Part shown: one piece after another, positions 30,331 to 39,197 of the stretch | Layout of the letters: each line of letters opens with the position of its first letter | How positions within the stretch are numbered: the first letter of the stretch is position 1 | From: Fervidobacterium pennivorans DSM 9078 | GTDB lineage: Bacteria > Thermotogota > Thermotogae > Thermotogales > Fervidobacteriaceae | Direction: 5' to 3' | NCBI RefSeq assembly: GCF_000235405.2 | Contig: NC_017095.1 | Span: 893,501 to 957,500, forward strand | Length of the DNA stretch: 64,000 nucleotides | The notes under the pieces: generated by a model | Database searches by the model: none | What the model saw: only the letters and a program-made list of their open reading frames with translations | Told to the model about the DNA's origin: nothing | Made by a program: the position numbers and the translations under genes

Positions 30331-31854
30331 TCAGAGTACAAACTCTAAATCTACGCTGCTCAACCTGTAATGCAATGCTTCACTAACAGCTCTTGCATCA
30401 ACAATATCATCACCATTGAGGTCTGCGATGGTTCTTGAAACTTTCAAGATTTTATCTATAGCCCTTCCTGAAAGCTTGTGCTTTGTGACAAAAAGTTTCA
30501 AAATCTCCTCTGCTTTGTCGTCCAGTCTAATATACTTCTCAACCATTTTGTGCGTCAACTTTGCATTTAGCTTTATATTCTCTTCTTTGTATCTATGCAT
30601 CTGTTTTTCTCGCGCTTTCATTACCCTTTCACGAATTTGCTCACTCGATTCCCCGTCTGTTTGTAAAATTTTTCCACGCATCTCTTCGTACGAGACCCTG
30701 GGAACCTGAATTTGAATGTCTATCCTATCAAGTATCGGACCTGAGATATTTTTCCAGTATCTTCTAATTTCATAAGAAGAACATTTGCAGGCTATTTCTT
30801 TGTCTCCATAGTAACCACATGGACAGGGATTCATCGCCGCAATTAACTGAAAGTTGGCCGGAAAGATATGCGTGGCTTTTGAACGAGAAACAGTAACCAC
30901 TCCATCTTCAAGAGGTTCACGGAGCGCTTCCAAAACATCCCTTCGAAATTCAGGAAGCTCATCCAAGAACAACACACCATTGTGAGCAAGGGTCACCTCT
31001 CCAGGCTTGACGTTGGTACCTCCGCCAATTATAGCCACCGCACTTGAAGTATGGTGCGGACTTCTGAACGGTCTTTTAGTGATAAGTTTTGAATCCAACA
31101 GACCAATAGCACTATATATTTTCGAAGTTTCGATGATTTCCTGTTCACTCATAGGTGGCAGTATAGTTGGAAACCTTCGAGCAAACATTGTTTTTCCCGT
31201 GCCTGGTGGTCCAACCATCAGTACATTATGTCCACCGCTTGCTGCAACTTCTAAAGCTCGTTTTGGAACTAAATGCCCACGGATATCCGAAAAGTCCACT
31301 TCGTGGTTTTCAATATCAAAGCTCGGTGTTTCATACTCAATTTGAGGAAAGTTCCCTGTCTTAATTGCTTGGACCGCTTCGTAGAGATTTTTAAAAGGTA
31401 GGAATTTTGCTTTAGTAGCTACAGCTTCAGGGATATTATCCGCAGGGATGATAAAGGTAGTCGAAGGATTCTGAAATTCCAACAATATAGGAAGGACACC
31501 TTTGACTTTTTTGACGCTTCCATCTAAACCTAACTCTCCAATAACAACAGCGTTGAAGGAAGGTATGTGTTTTGCTGCTCCTAAAATAGCTAATGCAATT
31601 GCAAAATCTAAAAAGGTACCTTCTTTTTTAACATCTCCAGGTGCTAAGTTAACAGTGATAAGCCCATCGGGCATAGAAACATTTGAATTCTTGAAAGCAC
31701 TGAGAATTCTTTGCTTGCTCTCTTTAACTGCGGTATCTGGTAGTCCGACAATGTTGATGTCTCTTTTTACGCTCCGCGAGTTTATATCTACCTCCACATT
31801 TACCAGAAGCGGAGTTATACCAACAATAACTGCCGACTTCGTGCTGAAAAACAT
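30331..31854 (-). CDS. YifB/ComM-family AAA+ ATPase (Mg-chelatase-like)
   Basis: A 507-residue protein. An N-terminal Lon-protease-like domain (residues 1-170) precedes an AAA+ Mg-chelatase domain with Walker A GPPGTGKTMFARRF near 217 and Walker B VLFLDELPEF near 302, then a cysteine cluster CPCGYYGDKEIACKC and a C-terminal helical domain. ComM, the best-known member, is a helicase that promotes branch migration during natural transformation. The Nudix gene ends four bases upstream, so they share a transcript. Confidence 0.92.
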   Translation of the reverse strand: MFFSTKSAVIVGITPLLVNVEVDINSRSVKRDINIVGLPDTAVKESKQRILSAFKNSNVSMPDGLITVNLAPGDVKKEGTFLDFAIALAILGAAKHIPSFNAVVIGELGLDGSVKKVKGVLPILLEFQNPSTTFIIPADNIPEAVATKAKFLPFKNLYEAVQAIKTGNFPQIEYETPSFDIENHEVDFSDIRGHLVPKRALEVAASGGHNVLMVGPPGTGKTMFARRFPTILPPMSEQEIIETSKIYSAIGLLDSKLITKRPFRSPHHTSSAVAIIGGGTNVKPGEVTLAHNGVLFLDELPEFRRDVLEALREPLEDGVVTVSRSKATHIFPANFQLIAAMNPCPCGYYGDKEIACKCSSYEIRRYWKNISGPILDRIDIQIQVPRVSYEEMRGKILQTDGESSEQIRERVMKAREKQMHRYKEENIKLNAKLTHKMVEKYIRLDDKAEEILKLFVTKHKLSGRAIDKILKVSRTIADLNGDDIVDARAVSEALHYRLSSVDLEFVL

Positions 31855-31858
31855 CCTC

Positions 31859-32410
31859 CTATCCCCCTTGTTCTTTCATTAACTCGTAGACCCTTTGAGC
31901 AATTCGTGCAGTTAACCCCCAGATTATATAGTTTTCATATTTGTAAAAAATGACCTTATAAACCCCTCGCTTCCAATTGTATTCTTTTCCAAAAGGTATG
32001 AGATGATATGGAAAGTCTTCACGCGGTTTGAGTTCTACATCGACGTAACCAATGGAATAGGGTTTTTCAAAGTGTTCAAGTGGGACTAAAAAGGTTTCCT
32101 TCACCTCACTTTTGTTTATACAAAGTTCGTAGAGGTCTACAGAAACAGCAAATGGGTATACAACTGAATTGAAAGGTGTGATAAGTGGTTCCACTTCGAA
32201 AAGTAATTTAACAGTTTGAAGTCCTGTCTCTTCTTTAAGCTCCCTTAAGGCTGCTTCATATGGTTGCTCATTTTCTTCAATGCGCCCACCTGGAAACGAT
32301 ACTTCCAACGGTTGTGGGATGTTTTCCGACCTCACTTCAAAAAGAATTTTACGCTCATAAACAGGAACACATACTGCGTAGTAATTAAATTCACCAAGGA
32401 AGCGTTTCAA
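31859..32410 (-). CDS. Nudix hydrolase, CoA-pyrophosphatase-like
   Basis: A 183-residue protein with a complete Nudix box: PGGRIEENEQPYEAALREL then KEETGL, giving G-x5-E-x7-REL-x-EE-x-G-L around residues 43-65. The spacing and the C-terminal region resemble the NUDT7/CoAse (UPF0035) group, which cleaves CoA and related diphosphates; the substrate is not certain. I chose the TTG at 32410 because GAGGTG lies just upstream of it. Confidence 0.85.
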   Translation of the reverse strand: MKRFLGEFNYYAVCVPVYERKILFEVRSENIPQPLEVSFPGGRIEENEQPYEAALRELKEETGLQTVKLLFEVEPLITPFNSVVYPFAVSVDLYELCINKSEVKETFLVPLEHFEKPYSIGYVDVELKPREDFPYHLIPFGKEYNWKRGVYKVIFYKYENYIIWGLTARIAQRVYELMKEQGG

Positions 32411-32457
32411 AAGCTCACCTCTGTCTTTCAAAAATAGTTCTTAAAACTTGTGATGGA

Positions 32458-34296
32458 TTATTTAACAGCAGAGTTCCAGTTCATCGGGTTTCCATAGAGA
32501 CTGTTCCAATATCCAGAAGGCGTATCGTTAACATAATAGCATCTCACTTCTTTACCAAAGACAAATAAGTAACCATTACTTAAACTTATGTATTTTCCAT
32601 TTGGAACGGTATCTGTAAACAAAACCTTCTTAGTATTTTTATCAATAACCTGGAATTTGCCATTTGAATCGATAACATAGAGCTTTTCTTTTCCTAGAAC
32701 AGCATCAGTGATTTCGGCCGAAATAGTCAAGAAATTGTTCTTTTCTTTGAAAACGACTGTGCCTTCTTTCATAGGTATGAATTCATAAACGTTTCCATAT
32801 TCGTCTATAAGTGAAAAACCTACTTGTTTACTGACGTAAGGTGTTTCTAAGTATATCGGTAGGTTTTTAGGTTTCCCTGCAAAACTATCTATGCTTTTAT
32901 CCCTCCAAAGATTCCCAGCACCATCGACAACATAAACCTTCCCTGAAAGAGACACCGATGGCGGTATTGAAGGATAGGTCCCTACTTTGTACGAGCTTTT
33001 TATGGTTCCCGTTTTTCCTTCATCTTTGATAATATAAAGCGTTCCTTTATCCGTAACCACGTATAACAAATATCCATCCCAAGCAGGACCATATGCGATA
33101 TCACTGTCAAGTGAGAGTTTCCATGCAAGTGTTCCGTCTTCTCTTAACGCATAGATGGTGTCATCCCAAGACCCGACGTAGATATGATTACCAACTGTAG
33201 TATGCGCAGTTATGACAAAGTTTGTTCGGTATGACCATATTATCTTTCCACCATCAATTGCAATGACTGTACCTTTCGTTGTAGGCACATATGAAACAGT
33301 CCCTTTTACAGCAGGCTTGCCAGAGATGGAATCGTTTAAGACTACTTTCCACAGAAGTTCGTATAACTTTGGAGTTTTTGGTTGCTGTTGAGATTCTGAA
33401 GGCTTTACAATGGTTATTTCTTCTTTTTGTTGTTGTTCTTCACCAGATTGCTTTTGTGAAGTCGAAGGGGTAGTTGATTGTTGGACTGGAGACTGAACCG
33501 TTACTGGTTCTTGAACAACAGTAGTCTCTTCCTCTTCTTCACTAGTGGCAACAGGAACAAGAGATTTTACGGTAAATTTCAACTCTTTTTGTACAAGGTC
33601 AGCGGTAATCAAAAAATTTCCAGAATACAGGTACTTTCCATCTGTGAAAAGTGTTCCTTTGTATGGAAAAGTAGTGCTTAACCTTGCCGAACCTCGGTAG
33701 AAGTAAATCTTACTTCCGTCACTAAAGACATGATACCCAGCAAAGTAGACGTAATCTGAAAATTTTGGGTAGACTCTTTCAAGCTTCACGAACCTAACGT
33801 TTGAAATGTTAAAAAGTTGTGTTTGAGAGCCAAAAACCGCCATGTATTGTTCGGAAATCTTAAAGAAAGTCGCGTCTGTTGGGATAGACCACACAACGTT
33901 ACCAGCGTAGTAACATACTATTTGGTTGCTCTCGATTCCAATTATGTAGTCTGATACAACATAAACGCTTTTCATCTTTGATGATACTGTTCCTATACTT
34001 GTTGCTGCTCCCTTTTCTATCTTGTACACTTTTGAGTTTGATAATACGTAGTTGATCCCGACACGTTGTGAATTTCTAATGTCTATTTTAGTAGTCCCGT
34101 CAAGAGAGTAAATACCATCGGTCGCCACATAGTAATACTGCGTACCATCGAAAAGCACATCTAATGCTGATACGCTCTTGAGAACATTACCAGCTTCATC
34201 AACAATACCTGAAGTTGTAACAATAAGAGCCCCGGAAAATAGCAGTGTAGCGAGCAAGAAAGATAGTGAAGTAACAGCCAGTAATCTTCTTTTCAC
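32458..34296 (-). CDS. Exported PQQ-like beta-propeller protein
   Basis: A 612-residue protein with a basic N-terminus and a hydrophobic segment (about residues 8-28) that acts as signal peptide or anchor. Two propeller-like regions of short beta repeats (about 35-235 and 315-605; for example GNHIYVGSWDDTIYALREDG and GYLLYVVTDKGTLYII) are separated by a Glu/Gln/Ser/Pro/Thr-rich linker at about 245-310. The repeats resemble PQQ/BamB-type propellers that scaffold cell-envelope proteins. No PQQ enzyme active-site motif is evident. It appears single-gene; function is unknown. Confidence 0.78.
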   Translation of the reverse strand: MKRRLLAVTSLSFLLATLLFSGALIVTTSGIVDEAGNVLKSVSALDVLFDGTQYYYVATDGIYSLDGTTKIDIRNSQRVGINYVLSNSKVYKIEKGAATSIGTVSSKMKSVYVVSDYIIGIESNQIVCYYAGNVVWSIPTDATFFKISEQYMAVFGSQTQLFNISNVRFVKLERVYPKFSDYVYFAGYHVFSDGSKIYFYRGSARLSTTFPYKGTLFTDGKYLYSGNFLITADLVQKELKFTVKSLVPVATSEEEEETTVVQEPVTVQSPVQQSTTPSTSQKQSGEEQQQKEEITIVKPSESQQQPKTPKLYELLWKVVLNDSISGKPAVKGTVSYVPTTKGTVIAIDGGKIIWSYRTNFVITAHTTVGNHIYVGSWDDTIYALREDGTLAWKLSLDSDIAYGPAWDGYLLYVVTDKGTLYIIKDEGKTGTIKSSYKVGTYPSIPPSVSLSGKVYVVDGAGNLWRDKSIDSFAGKPKNLPIYLETPYVSKQVGFSLIDEYGNVYEFIPMKEGTVVFKEKNNFLTISAEITDAVLGKEKLYVIDSNGKFQVIDKNTKKVLFTDTVPNGKYISLSNGYLFVFGKEVRCYYVNDTPSGYWNSLYGNPMNWNSAVK

Positions 34297-34368
34297 AGCA
34301 CATTACCCCCTGATAATCTACTTGATACTGCTTATGGATTAATCAACCAAACGTTCTTAATTATACGT

Positions 34369-35562
34369 TCAGTTATTTATTGGCGAGACCTGTAGAATCA
34401 AAAATTTTAGATACATCGTTTCAAGGATATTGTAGACTTGTGGATGGTCAACAGGCTGGCCACCTCTGTAAATTAACCTCAAAAGAACTTTAGCATCAAT
34501 AGCGGCATCAACCAAAATAGATTCAAATTCACTCTGGGACACAACCTGCGTACAGGATGCTGTGGCAAGTAACCCGTCACTTTTCAGTAGTTTCATACTT
34601 CTATAGTTAATTTCTTTATAGCCTTTAAACGCTGCATCACGACTTGAAGCACTCTTAGCAAAAGACGGAGGGTCAAGAACTACTATATCGTATTTTTTCG
34701 ATTTTTCATAACTGGATTTCAAGTAATCAAAAGCATTTGCAACGACAAAGTCCATTCTATCTTTATCAAAACCATTTAATTTTGCAATTTCCTTAGCTAC
34801 TTCAATTGCACGCTCTGAATAGTCTACAAAAGTTACGTGCTTTGCTCCACCGCTAAGTAAGTGCATTCCAAAATTTCCGGTATACGAAAAACAATCGAGA
34901 CAAATCTTGTCATGGGCAAACTCTCTGAGTTTTCTCGCATTCTCACGTTGGTCTAAGAACGCTCCCGTCTTTTGTCCCTTCGTATCAGCCAAGAACTTTA
35001 TCCCGTTTATCTCAAAAGGTATGAGTTCTGGACCAGAGCCGTAAATCCAACCTGAGAATTCTTCAAGGCCTTCTTTCTTAACAGCATTTCCCTCAGTTCT
35101 TTCAAATATACCTGCCGGTGAGAAAATTTCAACGAGCACTTCCAAAATGAGGTTTTTAAGCTTGTTTATTCCAAGTGTATTAAATTGAATTGTAAGATAT
35201 TCATCGAACTTATCCACAATGAGTCCAGGTAATCCGTCAGCTTCACCAAAGATAACCCTGTATGCATTCTCTCTTGTAATACTGTATCTATTTCTTATTG
35301 CTTGCAAAATTCTATTCTTTATAAATTCCCGGTTAATTTCTACCGGTTTTCTTGAAAGCAATCTGACCGTTATCTTAGATTTTGTATTGATGTATCCAAT
35401 CCCCAAAAACTGATTTGCGAAAGTGTATACAAGGACTATATCTCCATCCTCAAAGCTGCCTTCTATCTTTTCAATTTCGTTATCGTAGACCCAAGGATGT
35501 CCATTAAATACACGACGTTTGATGTCTTTCTTTAAAATAACTTTCGCATTTCTGTTAACCAC
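34369..35562 (-). CDS. RlmI/RlmK-type SAM-dependent rRNA methyltransferase
   Basis: A 397-residue protein with an N-terminal PUA domain (about residues 1-75; RRVFNGHPWVYDNEI) and a Rossmann methyltransferase with the SAM loop CLDCFSYTGNFGMHL near 215, followed by VLDPPSFAKS near 292. Members of COG1092 make 5-methylcytosine in 23S rRNA. The exact target base is not predictable. It has its own promoter at 35611-35638. Confidence 0.88.
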   Translation of the reverse strand: MVNRNAKVILKKDIKRRVFNGHPWVYDNEIEKIEGSFEDGDIVLVYTFANQFLGIGYINTKSKITVRLLSRKPVEINREFIKNRILQAIRNRYSITRENAYRVIFGEADGLPGLIVDKFDEYLTIQFNTLGINKLKNLILEVLVEIFSPAGIFERTEGNAVKKEGLEEFSGWIYGSGPELIPFEINGIKFLADTKGQKTGAFLDQRENARKLREFAHDKICLDCFSYTGNFGMHLLSGGAKHVTFVDYSERAIEVAKEIAKLNGFDKDRMDFVVANAFDYLKSSYEKSKKYDIVVLDPPSFAKSASSRDAAFKGYKEINYRSMKLLKSDGLLATASCTQVVSQSEFESILVDAAIDAKVLLRLIYRGGQPVDHPQVYNILETMYLKFLILQVSPINN

Positions 35563-35610
35563 CGCCTATTTCACCTCTTAGCATGTCTTATAATCATCGC
35601 TTACGGTTAA

Positions 35611-35638
35611 ATTATAGCATAGATTTCGCTTTTCTCAA
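35611..35638 (-). promoter_or_regulatory. Promoter of the methyltransferase gene
   Basis: Read leftward, TTGAGA (35633-35638) and a perfect TATAAT (35611-35616) are 16 bases apart, about 50 bases before the start codon. Confidence 0.7.
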
Positions 35639-35841
35639 TCGTGTTGGTATTTTGAAAAAAATTGAGTAAACTCTCGGTATTAAATGGTCTAAACAATAAA
35701 ACGTTATAAGATTCTCATAGCGAACGATTTCGGGATTTTCTACAGCGAGGTCTTAAGGATTATAATTTTGTTGAAAAACGTTCGAGAATTAAACTTTTCG
35801 TGAAAAAACTCAACACTCTGGGGAAGGGGAGTGGCTGCAAC

Positions 35842-36150
35842 ATGCGGATAAAGGAACATCCTATTCTTAGTGTTCCGAGTGAGAAAACTTACTTAACGTT
35901 CTACTTTGAAGGGCAAACTGTTTACGCAACTTCGGAAGATACGATTGCAAGTGCTCTTATTGCAAACGGCTTTGATGTTTTCGGTTTCACAGAGCACAAC
36001 CATCCTAGAGGTTTTTTCTGTGCTATAGGTAAGTGTTCTGCCTGCCTTGTGGAAGTTGATGGGATTCCTAACGTTAGAGCTTGTATAACCCCCGTAAGAG
36101 AAGGGATGCATGTCAGAATGCAAGTTGGAAGGGGGAAACCAAAATGGTAA
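35842..36150 (+). CDS. [2Fe-2S] subunit of a flavin oxidoreductase complex
   Basis: A 102-residue plant-type ferredoxin domain with the cysteine pattern FFCAIGKCSACLVEVDG and a fourth cysteine in VRACITPV. It resembles the small subunits of HcnABC, opine oxidases and archaeal proline dehydrogenase complexes. The ATG at 35842 follows GGGGAAGGGGAG. It overlaps the next gene by seven bases, so the three genes to 39144 form an operon. Confidence 0.85.
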   Translation: MRIKEHPILSVPSEKTYLTFYFEGQTVYATSEDTIASALIANGFDVFGFTEHNHPRGFFCAIGKCSACLVEVDGIPNVRACITPVREGMHVRMQVGRGKPKW

Positions 36151-38000
36151 GGCGCGTCAAAGCACTCGTTGTTGGTTCAGGACCAGCTGGATTAACCGGA
36201 GCGATAGCTATAGCAGAATCTCTTGGAGATGGTAAAGATGTGGTAATTATAGACGAAGGAATCGAACCTGGTGGTCAACTTCCAAAGCAAACACACAAAT
36301 TCTTTGGTCACGAAGGATTCTACGCCTCGGTAAGGGGATTTGAAATTGGGAACTTACTTGTCAAAAAAGTTAAAAGTCTTGGAGTTGAAATAATACAGCA
36401 AGCAACGGTAACAGGTATATATGAAGACGTAATAACTGTTTACGATAGGGTAAATAACATTGTGAATGAGTATTTAGCTGATTATCTGCTAATTGCAACT
36501 GGGGCAACAGAAAAATTTTTAGCCTTCAAAAATAACACTCTCCCTGGTGTTTATGGAGCTGGTGCTGTTCAGACGCTAATGAACCAATACAGAGTTCTCC
36601 CAGGTCAATCGTTCCTTATCGTTGGTGCAGGTAATATAGGGCTTATCGTTGCATATCAGTTAGTTCAAGCGGGTGCAAAAGTAAAAGCTATTGTTGAAGC
36701 TTCATCACGCGTTGGTGGATACGCTGTTCACGCGAATAAAGTCAAAAGGCTTGGAATACCCATATTGTTAAAACATACGATTCTTGAAGCAATTGGAAAT
36801 GACAAGGTTCAAGGCGCAGTTGTAGCTGAAGTTGATGAAAGATTTAAACCAGTTCCTGGAACGGAAAAAGAATTTGTTGTTGATGCCATATGTCTGGCTG
36901 TTGGTTTGCAACCAAATGTTGAGCTTGTTGCTCAAACTGGCGCAAAACTTGTTTACATACCCGAATTAGGAGGGTATGTGCCTTTGCGTAACGAGAACAT
37001 GAGAACAACCGTGCACAACGTATTTGTCGCTGGAGACCTGTCGGGAATAGAAGAGGCAACAACTGCTATGATTGAAGGATACATTGCTGGTTACAATATC
37101 GCACAGGAACTAACGGGAAAATCATTTGAAGAAAAGATTGAAAAAATGAAAAAAGAGCTCGAAGAGTTTAGAAGAGGACCTTTCTCCAAAAAGGTTAGGG
37201 ACGGACTAAAAAAGATGGGCATTGTGTTTCCTGAAGGAGGATACAGAGAAGAGCAACAAGTTGACAAAGGACCGATAGGAAAATTAAGAGCGGTTATAGA
37301 ATGCCCACAAGCTATACCTTGCAATCCATGTGAAACATCGTGCCCGACTGGAGCAATAAACGTCGGTTGGAATATTAATAGCATACCTCAAATAGATTAT
37401 ACCAAATGCATTGGTTGTGGGGTTTGCGTTATGAAATGTCCAGGTCTTGCAATATTTATGGTTCAGGAGAAGGATGAGTACTCACTGGTTGGTATCCCGT
37501 ATGAACTACTTCCAATACCAGACAATGGCATGAAGGTAAAACTTTTGGACAGAGAAGGTAAAGACGTTGCCGATGGAGAAGTGGACCATGTGGTTCTAAA
37601 CAACAAGGGAAAAACACACGTAGTATTTCTCAGAGTGCCAAAAGGATACGAAGATGTAGTTAGAAGTTTCCGAATACCAGCTAAGTCAGATGAATTTATC
37701 TGCAGATGCGAGGAAATAACAAAAGAAGATATCGAAAGAGTTATAGACATGGGTATTACAGATTACGAAGAACTCAGAAGAGTGTTAAGAATAGGTATGG
37801 GACCGTGTGGTGGAAAGACCTGCAGGACTTTAACTTTACAAATCCTTTCAGAGAAGACAGGTAGACCTATTTCTGAAATAGAACTTGGAGCCTACCGCCC
37901 CCCAACAATGCCAACTCCATTTGAAGCTGTGATCAAGTCCGAATTGACTGAGAAAAGTGAGATTTCTGGCAGCATACAAGGGGGTGTCAAAGATGAGTGA
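36144..38000 (+). CDS. FAD/iron-sulfur oxidoreductase, large subunit
   Basis: A 618-residue protein. An N-terminal FAD site (VVGSGPAGLTGAIA) and internal NAD(P)H-type site (IVGAGNIGLIVAYQL) form a pyridine-nucleotide disulfide oxidoreductase fold. Then come two [4Fe-4S] motifs (CNPCETSCPTG, CIGCGVCVMKC) near residues 400-455 and a BFD-like [2Fe-2S] domain at the C-terminus (CRCEEIT, GPCGGKTC). The layout matches HcnB/opine-oxidase subunit A type proteins with an extra ferredoxin insert. The ATG at 36144 follows GGAAGGGGG. The substrate is unknown. Confidence 0.87.
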   Translation: MVRRVKALVVGSGPAGLTGAIAIAESLGDGKDVVIIDEGIEPGGQLPKQTHKFFGHEGFYASVRGFEIGNLLVKKVKSLGVEIIQQATVTGIYEDVITVYDRVNNIVNEYLADYLLIATGATEKFLAFKNNTLPGVYGAGAVQTLMNQYRVLPGQSFLIVGAGNIGLIVAYQLVQAGAKVKAIVEASSRVGGYAVHANKVKRLGIPILLKHTILEAIGNDKVQGAVVAEVDERFKPVPGTEKEFVVDAICLAVGLQPNVELVAQTGAKLVYIPELGGYVPLRNENMRTTVHNVFVAGDLSGIEEATTAMIEGYIAGYNIAQELTGKSFEEKIEKMKKELEEFRRGPFSKKVRDGLKKMGIVFPEGGYREEQQVDKGPIGKLRAVIECPQAIPCNPCETSCPTGAINVGWNINSIPQIDYTKCIGCGVCVMKCPGLAIFMVQEKDEYSLVGIPYELLPIPDNGMKVKLLDREGKDVADGEVDHVVLNNKGKTHVVFLRVPKGYEDVVRSFRIPAKSDEFICRCEEITKEDIERVIDMGITDYEELRRVLRIGMGPCGGKTCRTLTLQILSEKTGRPISEIELGAYRPPTMPTPFEAVIKSELTEKSEISGSIQGGVKDE

Positions 38001-39144
38001 AGTTAAAAAGTATGATGTATGCATAATAGGTGGGGGTATAACAGGAACTGCTTTGGGGTATTTTTTATGCAAACTTGGAAAAACTTCCATTGCGATATTC
38101 GAAAAATCGTACCTTTCATCAGGGTCAACAGGTAGATGCGCTGGCGGAATTAGACAACAATGGTCAACTAGACCAAATGTGCGTTTAGCAATGAGAAGTG
38201 TTAAATTATTCGAAAGATTCAAAGAAGATGTCGGTATGGATATAGAATACAAACAGGGTGGATATTTGGTACTCTCATACAGCGAAGAGGAAGCTGAACA
38301 ATTTGAAAAGAACGTCAAAATGCAACGTGAAGAAGGGCTAAACGTAGAAATCCTGACTCCTAAACAGGTTTCTGAAAGATACCCGTACATAAACACCGAA
38401 GGGTTGGTTATGGCTACGTTTTGCCAAACGGATGGTCATGCCAATCCGCATAAAGCCGTTATCGGTTATGCGCAAGCAATTAGAAGAATGGATGGGCACA
38501 TATATACCCACACAGAAGTAAAGAATATTGACGTTGCAAACGGGAAAGTTATAGGCATCGATACGACAGCTGGGTACTTTGCATGTGACGTAGTTGTCAA
38601 CGCCTCAGGACCATGGTCAAATGAGGTCTCAAAACTTGTCGGTGTTGACCTTCTGACCGAGAGTTACAGACATCAAATTTTGGTGACCGAGCCGTTAGAG
38701 AACTTCTTCCCAATGATGGCAATAAGCTTTTCCGGTAATTTTTACATGCGTCAAACCCTCCATGGACAATTCATAATGGGACAAGGTGATAAAGATGAAA
38801 AACCAGGACTCAACTTCAACGTCACGTACAAATTTGAAAAAGAGCTAGCAAATAAAATGGTTAGAATTTTCCCATTCCTAAAAAATGTCAGGATAATACG
38901 ACACTGGAGTGGAATGTACAACATGTCACCTGATGCCCAACCAATAATTGGTGCAAGCGAAAAGGTAAAAGGATATTATTACGCAGTAGGCTATTCAGGC
39001 CATGGTTTCATGGTAGCACCTGCCGTTGGTGAAGCGCTTGCAGAATTAATAGTATTTGGAAAGACGCTACACACCGATCTCTCCTACCTTGATATAAAAA
39101 GATTCGAAGGTCAGGTTTCGGAAAGAGAGAAAAACGTGGTATAA
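37993..39144 (+). CDS. FAD-dependent amine/glycerol-phosphate oxidase-like subunit
   Basis: A 383-residue DAO-fold flavoprotein with an N-terminal FAD motif IIGGGITGTALGYFL, RCAGGIRQQW near residue 48, and the C-terminal SGHGFMVAPAVGEALAELI segment. It resembles sarcosine oxidase beta, HcnC and the catalytic subunit of proline dehydrogenase complexes. With the two preceding genes it likely forms a membrane-free dehydrogenase for a secondary amine or amino acid, with electrons leaving via the Fe-S subunits; glycerol-3-phosphate is an alternative substrate. Start overlaps the previous stop (ATGAGTGA). Confidence 0.86.
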   Translation: MSEVKKYDVCIIGGGITGTALGYFLCKLGKTSIAIFEKSYLSSGSTGRCAGGIRQQWSTRPNVRLAMRSVKLFERFKEDVGMDIEYKQGGYLVLSYSEEEAEQFEKNVKMQREEGLNVEILTPKQVSERYPYINTEGLVMATFCQTDGHANPHKAVIGYAQAIRRMDGHIYTHTEVKNIDVANGKVIGIDTTAGYFACDVVVNASGPWSNEVSKLVGVDLLTESYRHQILVTEPLENFFPMMAISFSGNFYMRQTLHGQFIMGQGDKDEKPGLNFNVTYKFEKELANKMVRIFPFLKNVRIIRHWSGMYNMSPDAQPIIGASEKVKGYYYAVGYSGHGFMVAPAVGEALAELIVFGKTLHTDLSYLDIKRFEGQVSEREKNVV

Positions 39145-39145
39145 T
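39137..39145 (+). promoter_or_regulatory. Extended -10 promoter element overlapping a stop codon
   Basis: TGGTATAAT contains the TAA stop of the preceding oxidoreductase gene. It lies about 53 bases before the REC-GGEEF start and probably gives that gene its own transcript. The -35 is weak. Confidence 0.5.
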
Positions 39146-39197
39146 TTAAGTAGTGTTAGAAAACATTTTTGTTTTCAAGGGGAGTGCTGATAGTAAT

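Noticed and set aside
35798-35815. Third Rex-like site upstream of the Fe-S oxidoreductase operon
   Set aside because: TCGTGA is present, but the second half reads TCAACA instead of TCACGA and no promoter lies at the right distance.
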